The position numbers and the translations under genes were made by a program. From contig NZ_JONL01000005.1 of the NCBI RefSeq assembly GCF_000711735.1, positions 124,001 to 188,000 of the forward strand: a stretch of 64,000 bases of DNA. The letters are read 5' to 3'. The notes beneath the pieces were generated by a model. The model saw only the letters and a list, made by a program, of their open reading frames with translations, searched no databases and was not told the DNA's origin. This DNA comes from Maridesulfovibrio frigidus DSM 17176. Its GTDB lineage: Bacteria; Desulfobacterota; Desulfovibrionia; Desulfovibrionales; Desulfovibrionaceae. Shown one piece after another: positions 1-9,607 of this stretch. Position 1 is the stretch's first letter. Each line of letters opens with the position of its first letter.

Positions 1-237
1 TTCGGAACTTTCATCTTCAACTAGCTTACCGTCTTCCCACACGTGGTGACAAGCGGCACAGTCTTCAATTCCAGCCTTTTCGTTGTGTTCATCATGAGCG
101 AACACCGCGGCAGGGCGTGTTGGATGCACGAATGCAGGATCTTGCAGGAATGTGATTTCATCCTGACAAAATGCGGGCACCATGTAGAGAAAGACACAGG
201 CGACAACGGCCGCAATAGTGAATACTCGTTTTAACAT
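1..237 (-). CDS. tmcA: TmcA, acidic type II tetrahaem cytochrome c3 (N-terminal part)
   Basis: Periplasmic multihaem cytochrome that feeds electrons from hydrogenase/cytochrome c3 to the TmcBCD membrane complex. The gene runs off the left edge, so only the first 79 residues are visible. They show a signal peptide ([20 protein letters not shown], cleavage probably after PAFC/Q) and one haem site CAACHH at residues 60-65, preceded by a His-rich stretch (FAHDEHNE) of the kind that supplies distal haem ligands in cytochrome c3. Start ATG at 235-237 has AGGAGG at 247-252, which overlaps the tmcB stop codon, so translation is probably coupled. Identification rests on the haem motif plus the adjacent tmcBCD genes; the remaining haem sites cannot be checked here. 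Confidence 0.85.
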   Translation of the reverse strand, partial: MLKRVFTIAAVVACVFLYMVPAFCQDEITFLQDPAFVHPTRPAAVFAHDEHNEKAGIEDCAACHHVWEDGKLVEDESSE

Positions 238-250
238 TGTAATCGTCCTC

Positions 251-1567
251 CTATTCCACTTCAGGCTTTTCCATGAGATCATAGATAAGATCACCGAAGA
301 ATTTAATGTCCATGCCCAGTTCATAATAGTGAACTAAATCTTCAAGTCCACCGTGGCAGTTGTGACAAGGTGCAAGGATTGTTTTAACGCCAGTAGCTTT
401 AAGCTGCTCGGCCTTAATCCTGTTCCCCTTCATACGGACATTCTTGAACGGAGGCCCACAGTTGATAACACCGCCACCAGCAGCACAACAGTAGTTATGC
501 TCGAGATTAGGGTGCATTTCGACCACATTATCACAAAGTGCGTGAGCAAGTTTGCGAGACTGTTCCATCAAACCGCGTCCGCGGATGATATTACATGGAT
601 CGTGTATAGTAATCGGTTCTTGGAATTTTTCACGCAGCTTAATTTTGCCTGCTTCAAATAATTCCCAGAAGAATTCAACAGAGTGAACTACTTCAATAGG
701 GTACATATCCCATGCATCCCAACGGTTACCCTGATCATATACTGAGCGGAATGCGTGTCCACACTCACCCATAACGATGCGTTTAACCTTGAGATCAAGA
801 GCTGATTCAAAATGACGTTTCTTTAAACGACCCATCATTTCAAAGTCGCCTGTGAACATACACATGTCTGAGTTATCCCAGCCAGGTGATGTCGGCATGG
901 TGAAATCAACCCCGGCCTCGTTCATAATATACGCGGCTTGATAAATGAGCTGAGTACGGAACTTAGGCTCAGGAGCAATAACGGAGTAGTATACGTCCGC
1001 GCCTTCCTTATCTAAAGGAATGCGAAGATTAGGCATTTCGTCTCTGGCTTCATCTTCCTGCCATTGCAAGGTATCCATCCACTCGTCATCTTTAAGCCAC
1101 ATCTGGTTCATTGTAGCAGAATGACTGTGAGCGGTATCCTGGATATACTGAGGAGTTACACCCAGCTTGTGGCACATGCGGCGCACCATGCTGATGATAT
1201 AACCAGTATCAATACCAAGTGGACAGTAATGAATACAGCGACGACATAGGTTACATTCTGTGTAAGCAATCTGAGCCATTTTGTAGACAAACTCAGGACT
1301 GACTTTACAGTCTTTGCGTAATATTTCGCCAAGTGTCTGATGAACCTTACCTGCAGGAGAGTAGGAAGGATCATCGTCATTTGATTTATAGTAATGGCAA
1401 GCATCAGAGCACATACCGCAACGCATGCAGGTTTCTGCATACAACTTCAGCTTGGCTCCAGTTTCTCCTTCGAGAACCTGCCTGAGAGTATTTTCGATGC
1501 GCTGAGGGGTCAGGCGGGATACGCCCCGATTCAGCCCGGCATCCTCAATTTTCCTGTCAAATGTCAT
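251..1567 (-). CDS. tmcB: TmcB, HdrD-like iron-sulfur subunit of the Tmc complex
   Basis: Cytoplasmic iron-sulfur protein of the Tmc electron-transfer complex, related to the HdrD/DsrK type of heterodisulfide-reductase subunits. The 438-residue product has two [4Fe-4S] motifs: C47-C50-C53-C57 ([11 protein letters not shown]) and C105-C108-C111-C115 ([12 protein letters not shown]). The C-terminal half carries Cys-rich CCG-type modules ([15 protein letters not shown] then [18 protein letters not shown]), which in this family bind a non-cubane or catalytic cluster. A good Shine-Dalgarno (AAGGAG) precedes the ATG. It lies between tmcC and tmcA with short gaps on the same strand. In this family the subunit is thought to pass electrons between membrane haem b (TmcC) and a cytoplasmic partner; the partner is not visible here. 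Confidence 0.93.
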   Translation of the reverse strand: MTFDRKIEDAGLNRGVSRLTPQRIENTLRQVLEGETGAKLKLYAETCMRCGMCSDACHYYKSNDDDPSYSPAGKVHQTLGEILRKDCKVSPEFVYKMAQIAYTECNLCRRCIHYCPLGIDTGYIISMVRRMCHKLGVTPQYIQDTAHSHSATMNQMWLKDDEWMDTLQWQEDEARDEMPNLRIPLDKEGADVYYSVIAPEPKFRTQLIYQAAYIMNEAGVDFTMPTSPGWDNSDMCMFTGDFEMMGRLKKRHFESALDLKVKRIVMGECGHAFRSVYDQGNRWDAWDMYPIEVVHSVEFFWELFEAGKIKLREKFQEPITIHDPCNIIRGRGLMEQSRKLAHALCDNVVEMHPNLEHNYCCAAGGGVINCGPPFKNVRMKGNRIKAEQLKATGVKTILAPCHNCHGGLEDLVHYYELGMDIKFFGDLIYDLMEKPEVE

Positions 1568-1593
1568 TTGAAAACTCCTTGTAGGGACTTTGG

Positions 1594-2253
1594 TTACCAG
1601 TCCTTAGAGTGGCGAACGCCACCGAACTCAGACCCGATGTAGGCTCTAGTAAAGAAGCCGAACAACATATGGCTGAGGCGGGAGAAAGGAATGCTGACAA
1701 GCATGATTTCTCCGCAAAGGATATGTAGTACAAGCATTACCTTGTCGTTTCCGATCTGGTGATATGCCAGAATACCGAAGAGGACTGTCAAAGCCGGAAT
1801 GGCTAGAGCGACCCAATCTTTACCGGTAGTTAAGAAACGAACATCACGCTGCAAGCAGCGGCGAAGACCGAAGTATACGCAGCATGCTACGAGTACGATG
1901 GACATGATGTCGGCAATAGTATCCGGGAGTGTTGGCCAGCTGATGCCAAAAAACTGATCCCAGAGAACCACGTGTCCCATAAGGAACAAAGGAACAATGA
2001 CAAGACAAATGTGAAAAACAAAAGTTACCAGAGTAGTATAAGGATTACTCTGCCAACCAAGGGCTCCAGATGGATTGAGCCAGTGCAGAATGGAACGCAT
2101 TCCGTACTTAAAACTCATGTAATGCAAGGACGATCCGTCCTTAGCTTTTGCAAGCTTATACATTGAAACCATTTTGAATATGGAACCGATAAGAAACACG
2201 CCCCAGGCGATCCACGCCAGAGGGCCTACTACGAATGCATAAAGAGTGTTCAT
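1594..2253 (-). CDS. tmcC: TmcC, membrane cytochrome b subunit of the Tmc complex
   Basis: NarI/DsrM-like integral membrane protein of 219 residues. Hydrophobic segments lie near residues 5-25, 65-90, 105-125 and 140-185, with His residues in or near them that could bind haem b. It would carry electrons between periplasmic TmcA and cytoplasmic TmcB. I start it at the ATG ending at 2253 (MNTLYAFVVG) because GGAGG then lies 8 nt upstream; an ATG two codons earlier sits too close to that ribosome site. It is 18 nt from the tmcD stop and 26 nt from the tmcB start, so these are one transcription unit. Confidence 0.9.
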   Translation of the reverse strand: MNTLYAFVVGPLAWIAWGVFLIGSIFKMVSMYKLAKAKDGSSLHYMSFKYGMRSILHWLNPSGALGWQSNPYTTLVTFVFHICLVIVPLFLMGHVVLWDQFFGISWPTLPDTIADIMSIVLVACCVYFGLRRCLQRDVRFLTTGKDWVALAIPALTVLFGILAYHQIGNDKVMLVLHILCGEIMLVSIPFSRLSHMLFGFFTRAYIGSEFGGVRHSKDW

Positions 2254-2271
2254 GCGCATTGCCTCCGGCTG

Positions 2272-3525
2272 TTAGAATTCGCTCACATCAGCTACGATGC
2301 GGACAAACTTTCCGCCATCTATCGCGCGGATAAGTACCTTAGTAGAACAAGGGCTGAAAGCAGGCTCCCAACATTGGTCAAAGTCCTGCCCGTAAGGTTT
2401 TCCATCAAGAACAACGGTAAAGCGTCCGTTCTTTTCAACCTTAGCGGCAACCTTTGTACTGTCAGCACTGAAAACAGGTTTCCAAGCCATTTCATAGGAA
2501 GTAGGCCAAACTTTTCCGTCACAAAGAACAGAATAAGCAGTACCATCTTTTCCGAGAGCAGCTCCGCGGTTACCATCAGGACTTACAGCAAGGTCAATAA
2601 CAACTGGAGAAGTTATGCTCCAAGGAGTTCCATCTACAGCAACAGTAAAAGAACCAAATTTTGGTGCAACTATTGCCCATAGCTTGCTACCATCTGCACT
2701 AAACTGCTGGTGCCAACACTGAGCAAACTTAGTAGGCCAGATAACTTCGCCATCCTGAGCCATACCCCATTTACCACCTAAACGGACAGGCGCAGCAACA
2801 GCTCCACTTGCAGGGTTAAAGCAAGGATCCCACACACACTGAAATTCACGTTGCCAAATCTTCCCGTCAATCGCGATAGTGTAATCGTAGAGTGTTTTTC
2901 GAATCTGACACGCCACCTTTTCACACTTCGGATCAAATACGGGAGTGTAACAGTTCATGAAGACTTTATCCCAAGCTTTACCGTTCACAGCAACGGAATA
3001 GATACCTTTCTGAAAGGTCTCAATATCAGCCTGAGCTAGGGGAGCAACCTGGACGACTGCGGCAGTACTCTTGCCGTCGTCACCCAATGCAAAGTTATTA
3101 GCATTTGCAAAAAAGTTTTCCCAAAGAACTCCGTCTATGCCCATTCCGTATTCTGTATCCTGCTGAACAGCGCAGACTATAGAACCGTCAGGACCGAATG
3201 TTGTGCCCCATATATAGCCATACATTTCAGGCCAATGAGTTCCATCAACAGACAAAGTCCATTCTCCTTCCTGCTGTACGATACCGGTAAGTCTGCTATC
3301 TGGAGAAAATTTTAGGTAAAAAACCCTATCATATCTCTCATCCCAAACCTTTCCGTTAACGCAAGCAGTGAATTCCATATCGCCAGTCTTTACGACCGCT
3401 CCGACCTTTTCTCCGTCAGAGCTAGCGTGGAATTCTTCCACCCACTCAAATTTACTGGACCAAGAGCTAACGTCTTGGACCTCTCGCCTACCGGGATTCC
3501 AATCCCACGTGGACGCATTAGGCAT
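2272..3525 (-). CDS. tmcD: TmcD, Trp-rich WD40-like subunit of the Tmc complex
   Basis: Soluble, tryptophan-rich protein of 417 residues made of repeated blades of the type VDGxxW followed by FSPDxxxxAAxV, recurring about every 45-50 residues (IDGVLWENFF, VNGKAWDKVF, IDGKIWQREF, VDGTPWSI, CDGKVWPTSY). The pattern suggests a beta-propeller. No cofactor motif is visible, in keeping with its description in the Tmc complex as a subunit of unknown role. The start at 3525 (MPNASTWDW) is chosen because AGGAGG lies 6 nt upstream; an in-frame ATG five codons earlier overlaps that site. It is the first gene in the direction of transcription, so the order here is D-C-B-A. Confidence 0.85.
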   Translation of the reverse strand: MPNASTWDWNPGRREVQDVSSWSSKFEWVEEFHASSDGEKVGAVVKTGDMEFTACVNGKVWDERYDRVFYLKFSPDSRLTGIVQQEGEWTLSVDGTHWPEMYGYIWGTTFGPDGSIVCAVQQDTEYGMGIDGVLWENFFANANNFALGDDGKSTAAVVQVAPLAQADIETFQKGIYSVAVNGKAWDKVFMNCYTPVFDPKCEKVACQIRKTLYDYTIAIDGKIWQREFQCVWDPCFNPASGAVAAPVRLGGKWGMAQDGEVIWPTKFAQCWHQQFSADGSKLWAIVAPKFGSFTVAVDGTPWSITSPVVIDLAVSPDGNRGAALGKDGTAYSVLCDGKVWPTSYEMAWKPVFSADSTKVAAKVEKNGRFTVVLDGKPYGQDFDQCWEPAFSPCSTKVLIRAIDGGKFVRIVADVSEF

Positions 3526-3919
3526 CTTATGCCTCCTCATTCCGAAAATTTGGTGTGTCCGCCAACACTTGCCAAATCATGCTCGGTTTTTCGGGTGCCA
3601 TGCACCCTGTTTTCTAACCAAATCTAGTCACATCTCTTGGTCGGAACAAACCTAATCGCACAAATCCAAAGACCCATGTGAACTTATTACTGGAGGTTAA
3701 ATCGCATATTTTAGAAAACAGGACAATAGCAACCGACAGGATTCTCTCTCTAATTCTCCTCAAAAAAATAGGACAATTACAGTTAAAAACTGCAATTGCC
3801 CTACATATAAAATCATATAATTAAGATGTTTAGATTGCTACTATTCCAAATATCACACCACTAAAATCTTAACAAAAACGGGAGATATATATTTTTATTC
3901 AGAGTATAACGGTATACTA
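3526..3919. other. intergenic region upstream of tmcD
   Basis: About 394 bp without a plausible gene. It holds the minus-strand terminator of the DRTGG gene near 3762-3801 and must hold the tmcD promoter nearer 3540-3700. I see no convincing -35/-10 or sigma-54 site. Confidence 0.5.
3762..3801 (-). terminator. Rho-independent terminator after the acyl-CoA synthetase/DRTGG genes
   Basis: Inverted repeat 3771-3783 / 3788-3800 (GGACAATTACAGTT with AACTGCAATTGCC, two mismatches) followed on the minus strand by a run of seven T (A-run at 3762-3768 on the given strand). It lies about 120 nt past the 3920 stop. Confidence 0.7.
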
Positions 3920-4984
3920 TTATAGGTCCAATTCTTCGCAAATATAGTCATAATCAAGCTCAGAATTAACTAAACGGGCTCCATGATTAATTTTAATCAT
4001 ATCTCTAAGCTTATAACTCTCTTGAATTGCTTCCATCTTTTTCGCAACAGAATAAGTATCATCGCGAACAACAATTACCGGAATTTCCATGACCTCAGAG
4101 CGAGTCAGGATGATGTCATTAGGGTAAAGATTACCAGTTAAAATAAGGCACGGACAATTGCCCTCAAGCGCAACAAGTTGAACATCTGCCCTGTCACCGC
4201 CGACGATAACGGCTGAATTCTTATGGCGCCTAAAGTGAGTGATGAAGTTTTCGACCTGCATTGTACCGATCAAAAAGTTCTCAACGACTCTATCTGCCTT
4301 GGTATGAGCTGAAATAATTTTCCCGAACAAACGTTCAGCAAGATCACTAACTTTAATTGCACCCATGAGCGGATCACGAGGGATAATACCCAGAACCTTC
4401 ACACCCTGTTTCTCAAGGAAAGGCACAAGCAGAGACTTAAGCTCATCCATATAATGTTCAGGAACATCGTTAAAAACTACACCAAGAAAGTCATCTCCAA
4501 GCTCCTGCTGAACACGAAGGACATAGTCATATTTAAATTCTTTAGAATATCTATCCACAAGGATAGTCTTAGCCCCAAGAGCACTAGCAACAGCAGGTCC
4601 ACTCACACCGCAGTAAGTTCCGGAGCTCAGAAAGCTACCAGAACCTCCGATGATCATTACGTCTTTATCCTGACTAAGTTCTTCATACGCTTCTACTATA
4701 GAAGGTTTAAGGTCACCCAGATCTTCAGTAAAAGCCTTTATGGTGAAATCTCTGGTAACGAGAACGGGAGTAACTTTTGCAGGGTCCTGTTCCAACCCAA
4801 GCACCTCTTGAATAAAGGCGGCATCGGCATCTCCGGGTCTATTCCCGTCCATATGCGGAACAGCACCGACAGGTTTCATATACCCGACATTAAGCCCGCT
4901 GTTGCGGAACTTCAGCCCGAGCGACATAGCCAAAAGGTTTTTACCTGAATAGCCAGTTGTTGATCCTATATAAATCCCTACCAT
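3920..4984 (-). CDS. DRTGG-domain / phosphotransacetylase-N-terminal-like ATPase
   Basis: 354-residue protein with an N-terminal BioD-like P-loop domain (GSTTGYSGKNLLA, residues 7-19) and, after about residue 210, a DRTGG-type regulatory domain (IVGGDRADVQLVALEG, ending in a VxVxxDDTY region). The same pairing forms the N-terminal half of long phosphotransacetylases (Pta), but the catalytic PTA_PTB domain is missing. The ATG directly follows the TAA of the acyl-CoA synthetase gene (TAAATG), with AGGAGG inside that gene's last codons, so the two are translationally coupled. I infer a sensing or regulatory role for the acetyl-CoA synthetase; the substrate is unknown. Confidence 0.75.
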   Translation of the reverse strand: MVGIYIGSTTGYSGKNLLAMSLGLKFRNSGLNVGYMKPVGAVPHMDGNRPGDADAAFIQEVLGLEQDPAKVTPVLVTRDFTIKAFTEDLGDLKPSIVEAYEELSQDKDVMIIGGSGSFLSSGTYCGVSGPAVASALGAKTILVDRYSKEFKYDYVLRVQQELGDDFLGVVFNDVPEHYMDELKSLLVPFLEKQGVKVLGIIPRDPLMGAIKVSDLAERLFGKIISAHTKADRVVENFLIGTMQVENFITHFRRHKNSAVIVGGDRADVQLVALEGNCPCLILTGNLYPNDIILTRSEVMEIPVIVVRDDTYSVAKKMEAIQESYKLRDMIKINHGARLVNSELDYDYICEELDL

Positions 4985-7132
4985 TTATGCCTCCTTTGAA
5001 AAATCTTCATCTATAATAATATCCGCTTCTTTCCTGCGGGAAGTCAATTCGCAAATTGTCATCCGGGCGTCAGCAACAAGGGCTTCCTCCGAACTCACAA
5101 GCACAGGATTGAATTCGGCTTCGTATATCTCAGGAAAATCATCAGCCAGACAAGACATTCTGATTAAAACATCAGTTATTGCATCGAAATCAACAGGCTC
5201 ACTGCCCCTGACTCCTTTCAGTAACATATAAGAACGAATCTCACGCACCATGTCTGCAGCGTCTTCAATAGAAAGCGGTGCAAGACGGAACGAGATATCC
5301 TTTAAAATATCAACATAAACTCCGCCCAATCCAAACATTAACAACGGCCCGAACTGGTCGTCTCTACGGAAACCGATAATAACTTCACGAGCATTCTTAG
5401 AAGCCATCTGCTGCACAAGACAACCCGCAATATACGCATCAGGTCTAAGCCTCTGCGTCTGCGCAGTTATCTGCCAAAAAGCATCGCGAACTTCATCAGC
5501 ACTATTTAAATCAAGCCAAACCCCGTTCACGTCTGACTTGTGCGAAATATCAGGAGACGCAATCTTCAAGACAACAGGAAAACCGAGCCTTTCTGCTAAA
5601 ATGACAGCTTCATCGCCGGAACGAGCCAGATCCGATTCAGGAGTAGGCAAACCGTATGCAGTGACAATATCGCGGGCCTGAAATTCTACAAGCTCAGAAT
5701 GACCAGACTTAAGAGCAGCATCAATGACTTCCCTTGCCGCGTCTAAATCACGATCTGGGACTTCGAATGTTCTCGAAGCGCGTCCCTTCCAGATAGCATA
5801 CTTGTACATGCTGTCCATGGCTCGGACCGCCTGCTTCGGAAAATCATAAACTGGAATCCCAGCTGCGGAGAAAATTTTTCTAGCTTCTTCACTGTTTTTA
5901 CGCCCCATAAGACAGCAGAAAACAGGCTTACTTATGTCCGCAGCGCAGCTGGCAACGGTCTCGGCAACCTTATTAAGATTCATATTTTCAGAAGGAGAAA
6001 CGATGACCAACAGACTATTAATTATAGGGTCCTGCCCCACAACTTTCATGGCCTGACGAAAACGATCAGCATCCGCTTTCCGCAACAAATCAACAGGGTT
6101 AAAAATAGAAGCATACCCGGGAAGCATCGGCTGTAATTCAGCTATTGTTTCAGACGAAAAAGAAGGCATGCGCAAATTAGATTCACCACAAGCATCCGCG
6201 GCAAGAATACCGGGACCACCGGCATTAGTGATAATACCGAGATTCGGACCATGCGGCAGTTCCTGACAAGAAAAAGCTTTTGCAAGATTGAAAAGATCTT
6301 CGAGTCGATCTACTCTGATAATTCCAGACTGCCTGAATGCGGCGTCACATGCTTGATCCGATCCGGCAATAGCTCCCGTATGTGAAGACGCTGCTCGTGC
6401 TCCTGCTGGAGTTATTCCGGACTTCATCATTATGACAGGCTTTTTCATGGAAACTTTAACAGCCTGCTCCATGAACCCACGCCCATCCTCAATGTTTTCA
6501 ACGTAACCTAATACGACTTTGGTAGATGGATCATTGCCCAGATATTCGAGCATTGATGCTTCATTTATCACAGCCTTATTGCCAAGACTTACAAACTTGG
6601 AAAAACCGACCCCGGAACCAAGAGCCCAGTCTATAATTGCTACACACAAAGCTCCGGACTGCGAGAAAAAAGCCGTAGAACCAGGCAGCGGGTTTCCTGT
6701 GGCAAAGGAAGCGTTAACCCCTCCGGCAGAATTAATCAGCCCAAGGCAGTTTGGTCCCAATAAATTTATTTTGTGTTTTGTAGCCAGAGCAGCAAGTTCA
6801 TCCTCAAGAAGCCATCCCTCCCGGCCAACTTCACGAAAACCGGCTGAAACAACTATTACGGAACGAACTCCGGCTTCAATAAGTTCTTTAAAAACGGAAA
6901 GCACAGCATCACGAGGAACGGCAATTACAGCCAGATCCAGAGATTTATCTATGTCAGACACACTTTTAAAAGTTTTTAAGCCGCAAATATCTTCCCCACG
7001 GGAATTCACAGGATATAGCTCACCTTTATATCCGGCATTTTGAAGATTCGTGAAAATCGTATTTCCAATTTTGCCGGAAACAGCAGAAGCGCCGATTACG
7101 GCTATCGATGATGGAGTGAAAAGACTATCCAA
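4985..7132 (-). CDS. acetate/acyl-CoA ligase (ADP-forming), fused alpha-beta
   Basis: 715-residue NDP-forming acyl-CoA synthetase: interconverts acyl-CoA + ADP + Pi with acid + ATP + CoA. Visible in order are a CoA-binding Rossmann domain (IAVIGASAVSGKIGN, residues 11-25; LLGPNCLGLIN), a succinyl-CoA-synthetase-like flavodoxin domain with the phosphorylated His in SHTGAIAGSD, and a C-terminal ATP-grasp domain (FPVVLKIASPDISHKSD; FGLGGVYVDILKD). No acetyltransferase domain follows, so it is not the fused Pat type. The start is TTG (7130-7132) with GGGAG 5-6 nt upstream; no ATG fits. It could make ATP from acetyl-CoA during organic-acid oxidation. Acetate preference is not provable from sequence. 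Confidence 0.88.
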   Translation of the reverse strand: MDSLFTPSSIAVIGASAVSGKIGNTIFTNLQNAGYKGELYPVNSRGEDICGLKTFKSVSDIDKSLDLAVIAVPRDAVLSVFKELIEAGVRSVIVVSAGFREVGREGWLLEDELAALATKHKINLLGPNCLGLINSAGGVNASFATGNPLPGSTAFFSQSGALCVAIIDWALGSGVGFSKFVSLGNKAVINEASMLEYLGNDPSTKVVLGYVENIEDGRGFMEQAVKVSMKKPVIMMKSGITPAGARAASSHTGAIAGSDQACDAAFRQSGIIRVDRLEDLFNLAKAFSCQELPHGPNLGIITNAGGPGILAADACGESNLRMPSFSSETIAELQPMLPGYASIFNPVDLLRKADADRFRQAMKVVGQDPIINSLLVIVSPSENMNLNKVAETVASCAADISKPVFCCLMGRKNSEEARKIFSAAGIPVYDFPKQAVRAMDSMYKYAIWKGRASRTFEVPDRDLDAAREVIDAALKSGHSELVEFQARDIVTAYGLPTPESDLARSGDEAVILAERLGFPVVLKIASPDISHKSDVNGVWLDLNSADEVRDAFWQITAQTQRLRPDAYIAGCLVQQMASKNAREVIIGFRRDDQFGPLLMFGLGGVYVDILKDISFRLAPLSIEDAADMVREIRSYMLLKGVRGSEPVDFDAITDVLIRMSCLADDFPEIYEAEFNPVLVSSEEALVADARMTICELTSRRKEADIIIDEDFSKEA

Positions 7133-7564
7133 ACTTTCTCCCGAACCCCCTAAATTGTTAAGACAAGGGGGGATGTGCGTTCCCTAAAAAAGTGCAAAGC
7201 CTGTCATTTGATCCCTGCAAAGAACGAATATAGTCAGAGTACGATGATCATGGCAAGAATTGAACGCACCACTTCCCGCTGGAATAGAGATAAATTTCAT
7301 AAAAATTACATCCAAACGTCTAATCAGGCCAAAATATATCATAAATAATTAGCTCACTATAAACTAAGCATTGCGTTTCCACAATAATTGAAAATCAAAC
7401 ATACGGTGAGACTGATAGAATTTTACGGAGTTGAAAACGGTGTGGCGTTGCTGATTCATTTATGGCAATGACAATATAACGTACCGAAAAGAAAAGTAGG
7501 TTCAAGCAAAATATATTAACAAGTCTTAAATTAGAGACAACCCTTTACGACACGAAAAATACCT
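7133..7564. other. divergent intergenic region
   Basis: 432 bp between the acyl-CoA synthetase (minus) and mobA (plus). AT-rich; it should hold both promoters. I see no gene, RNA or strong palindrome. Confidence 0.4.
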
Positions 7565-8200
7565 ATGCCGTCCAAAAAGTTACTTGCAGAAAAAAATATT
7601 AGCGCAGCCATATTAGCTGGTGGCGAAGGAAGCCGGATGGGTCATCTGGATAAGTCCTGTCTTGAAATTTCCGGCGAAAAAATTGTAGAGAGAATTATCC
7701 GGCAGCTATCGGGGCTTTTCCTCGAAACATTTGTAATAACTAGAACGCCCGAAAATCACTCGAATTTAAAGGTAAGGCTTGAAGGCGATATCTACGATCG
7801 TAGAAGCTCTCTTACAGGCGTGCACGCTGCGTTAAGCCACTCCCGAACAGATCATGTATTCATAACAGCTTGCGATTCCCCCTTCTTGCAAAAAGACCTT
7901 GTCACAAAGATGCTCGCACTTCTGACTCCTGAAGACGACGTACTGATCCCCATGCACGCAAATAAAAGATACGAGCCGCTATGCGCCATATATTCGAAAC
8001 GGTGCCTACCTTACATAGAAGAGAACCTTAATAATAATATTTTCCAAATCATCAGATTCTTTCCAAATGTAAAAGTGACAACAGTAGACGCTGCAACACT
8101 CCAGGAACATGATCAAAACCTAGAATCTTTCATCAATGTAAATACGCCTGACGAACTTACCAAAGCGTGTGAGAGAGCTGAAAAATGCAAAAAGATATAA
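7565..8200 (+). CDS. mobA: MobA-like molybdenum cofactor nucleotidyltransferase
   Basis: Transfers GMP (or another NMP) to molybdopterin to make the dinucleotide cofactor needed by formate dehydrogenases and similar enzymes. The 211-residue product opens with the nucleotidyltransferase signature LAGGEGSRMGHLDKSCLE (residues 17-34) and has the metal/NTP motif TACDSPFL (residues 101-108), both typical of MobA/MocA. No clear Shine-Dalgarno precedes the ATG at 7565. Its last 16 nt overlap moeA, so the pair is an operon. Guanylyl versus cytidylyl specificity cannot be decided by eye. Confidence 0.85.
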   Translation: MPSKKLLAEKNISAAILAGGEGSRMGHLDKSCLEISGEKIVERIIRQLSGLFLETFVITRTPENHSNLKVRLEGDIYDRRSSLTGVHAALSHSRTDHVFITACDSPFLQKDLVTKMLALLTPEDDVLIPMHANKRYEPLCAIYSKRCLPYIEENLNNNIFQIIRFFPNVKVTTVDAATLQEHDQNLESFINVNTPDELTKACERAEKCKKI

Positions 8201-9450
8201 AAAAAGACAATTCACCTTTCCCAAAGAAAATAACTAGACAACAAGCTCTGGCAATTATTGAAAAACAGCTTTCGCCTATTACCGAGCAGTTAATTCCTGT
8301 TGCTGAAAGTTGCGATTGTGTCTCCGCTGAAACCATATTTTCCGACGTGTCCATGCCCGAACACGACCGTTCCGCCATGGACGGCTTCGCCATAGCGAGC
8401 GCACTGACTGCTACAGCATCCGTAGAATCCCCGGTGACTTTCACTATTTCGGGAGAAGTAAGACCTTCGCCATCAAAGATTGAGGAACAACCTGAAAAAT
8501 CTATCCAGTCAGAAAGCTTCAGCGCCACAAAGATACTGACAGGTGGAATCATCCCAGACCACGCAGACGCAATTATCCCATTTGAGAACGTTTCAATTTT
8601 TAAAGATAAAATTTCAGTGACCACTCCGGTAGGGAGTGGCCCGTTTATTCGCAAAGAGGGGTCTGACATTCTTAATGCGGAAATTATTGTTTCCGAAAAC
8701 GAACTTATTTCAGCCTGCACAGCTGCTCTTTTAGCGTACACCGGAAAATATCACATCAGGGCCCGCGTAGCTCCATCAGTAGCAGTTCTAGCTGTAGGTA
8801 ATGAGCTTTGTGATCCATCTAAAACATGCAAGGATGGGCTTATCCCCGCTGACAACCTTATTCTTGTCAAAGGTTTATGCGAATCGAATGGAACAGGACC
8901 CGTTAAAATTTCTCCATGTGAAAATTCACCTGAAGCGATAGCCAAAGCTATTAAAGAGAACTCTGACTGCGACCTCATAATTACTACCGGAGGAACAGGG
9001 CCGGGTAATAGAGATTTCGTTTTCAACTCTATATATGATGGAGGAGGCAAGCCTTTATTTAAGGGACTGGCCATGCATCCTGCAAAATCAATTTTCGCTT
9101 TCAAAATGAATGATACAGCCATTATAGGACTCCCCGGGCCGCCAAACGCTGTCCATTTAGCCTTCCACTCGATAATAAAACCCGTCATAAACATTTTGCT
9201 CGGACAGCCTGAAAAAACAGAAACAACCACCGCAATTCTTGCAGACTCCATAAGAGTAAGCAAAGGACGCGAAAAGCTCATACCGTGCAGACTGGAGTCA
9301 AAAAACGGCATCGTAAAAGCGGTTCCTATCGATCACAGCAAACTATCTTCTCGTAGAGCTATGTGTCTGGCAAACGCAATAATAATAAGTCCTGCCGGAT
9401 CAAACAATACAGAAGCAGGTAGCATTGTTGAAGTCCTCACAATGAAATAA
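8185..9450 (+). CDS. moeA: molybdopterin molybdotransferase MoeA
   Basis: Inserts molybdate (or tungstate) into adenylylated molybdopterin. The 421-residue length fits MoeA. Motifs in order: SMPEHDRSAMDGFAI (MoeA N-terminal motif, residues 53-67), ILTGGIIPDHADAIIPFE (residues 117-134) and the MoaB/Mog-type domain with TTGGTGPGNRDF (residues 267-278), then LPGPPNAV and a C-terminal barrel domain. The start overlaps the end of mobA by 16 nt. Together the two genes cover the last steps of Mo-cofactor assembly; moaA-E are not in this window. Confidence 0.93.
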   Translation: MQKDIKKDNSPFPKKITRQQALAIIEKQLSPITEQLIPVAESCDCVSAETIFSDVSMPEHDRSAMDGFAIASALTATASVESPVTFTISGEVRPSPSKIEEQPEKSIQSESFSATKILTGGIIPDHADAIIPFENVSIFKDKISVTTPVGSGPFIRKEGSDILNAEIIVSENELISACTAALLAYTGKYHIRARVAPSVAVLAVGNELCDPSKTCKDGLIPADNLILVKGLCESNGTGPVKISPCENSPEAIAKAIKENSDCDLIITTGGTGPGNRDFVFNSIYDGGGKPLFKGLAMHPAKSIFAFKMNDTAIIGLPGPPNAVHLAFHSIIKPVINILLGQPEKTETTTAILADSIRVSKGREKLIPCRLESKNGIVKAVPIDHSKLSSRRAMCLANAIIISPAGSNNTEAGSIVEVLTMK

Positions 9451-9550
9451 ACTAAGCTCGCTCATATAGATATTAAAGTACAAGGAAGAATCAAAAAAAT
9501 CACCCGACATTATAGCTACATGCCTCTTAAAAACACCTATGCAAAAACAA

Positions 9551-9586
9551 AAAAAAGGGATGACTATTACTAGTCACCCCTTTTAA
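9551..9586. terminator. bidirectional terminator between moeA and the DnaA-like gene
   Basis: A/T-flanked hairpin with arms AAGGGATGACTA (9555-9566) and TAGTCACCCCTT (9571-9582). The A-run at 9551-9556 and the T-run at 9581-9584 serve convergent transcripts on both strands. Confidence 0.8.
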
Positions 9587-9607
9587 AATTTTCTCACAAC
9601 AAAAATA

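Noticed and set aside
3570-3600. Possible sigma-54 promoter before tmcD (TTGGCAAGTGTTGGCG on the minus strand)
   Set aside because: The GG and GC elements are nine rather than ten bases apart and the flanks fit poorly.
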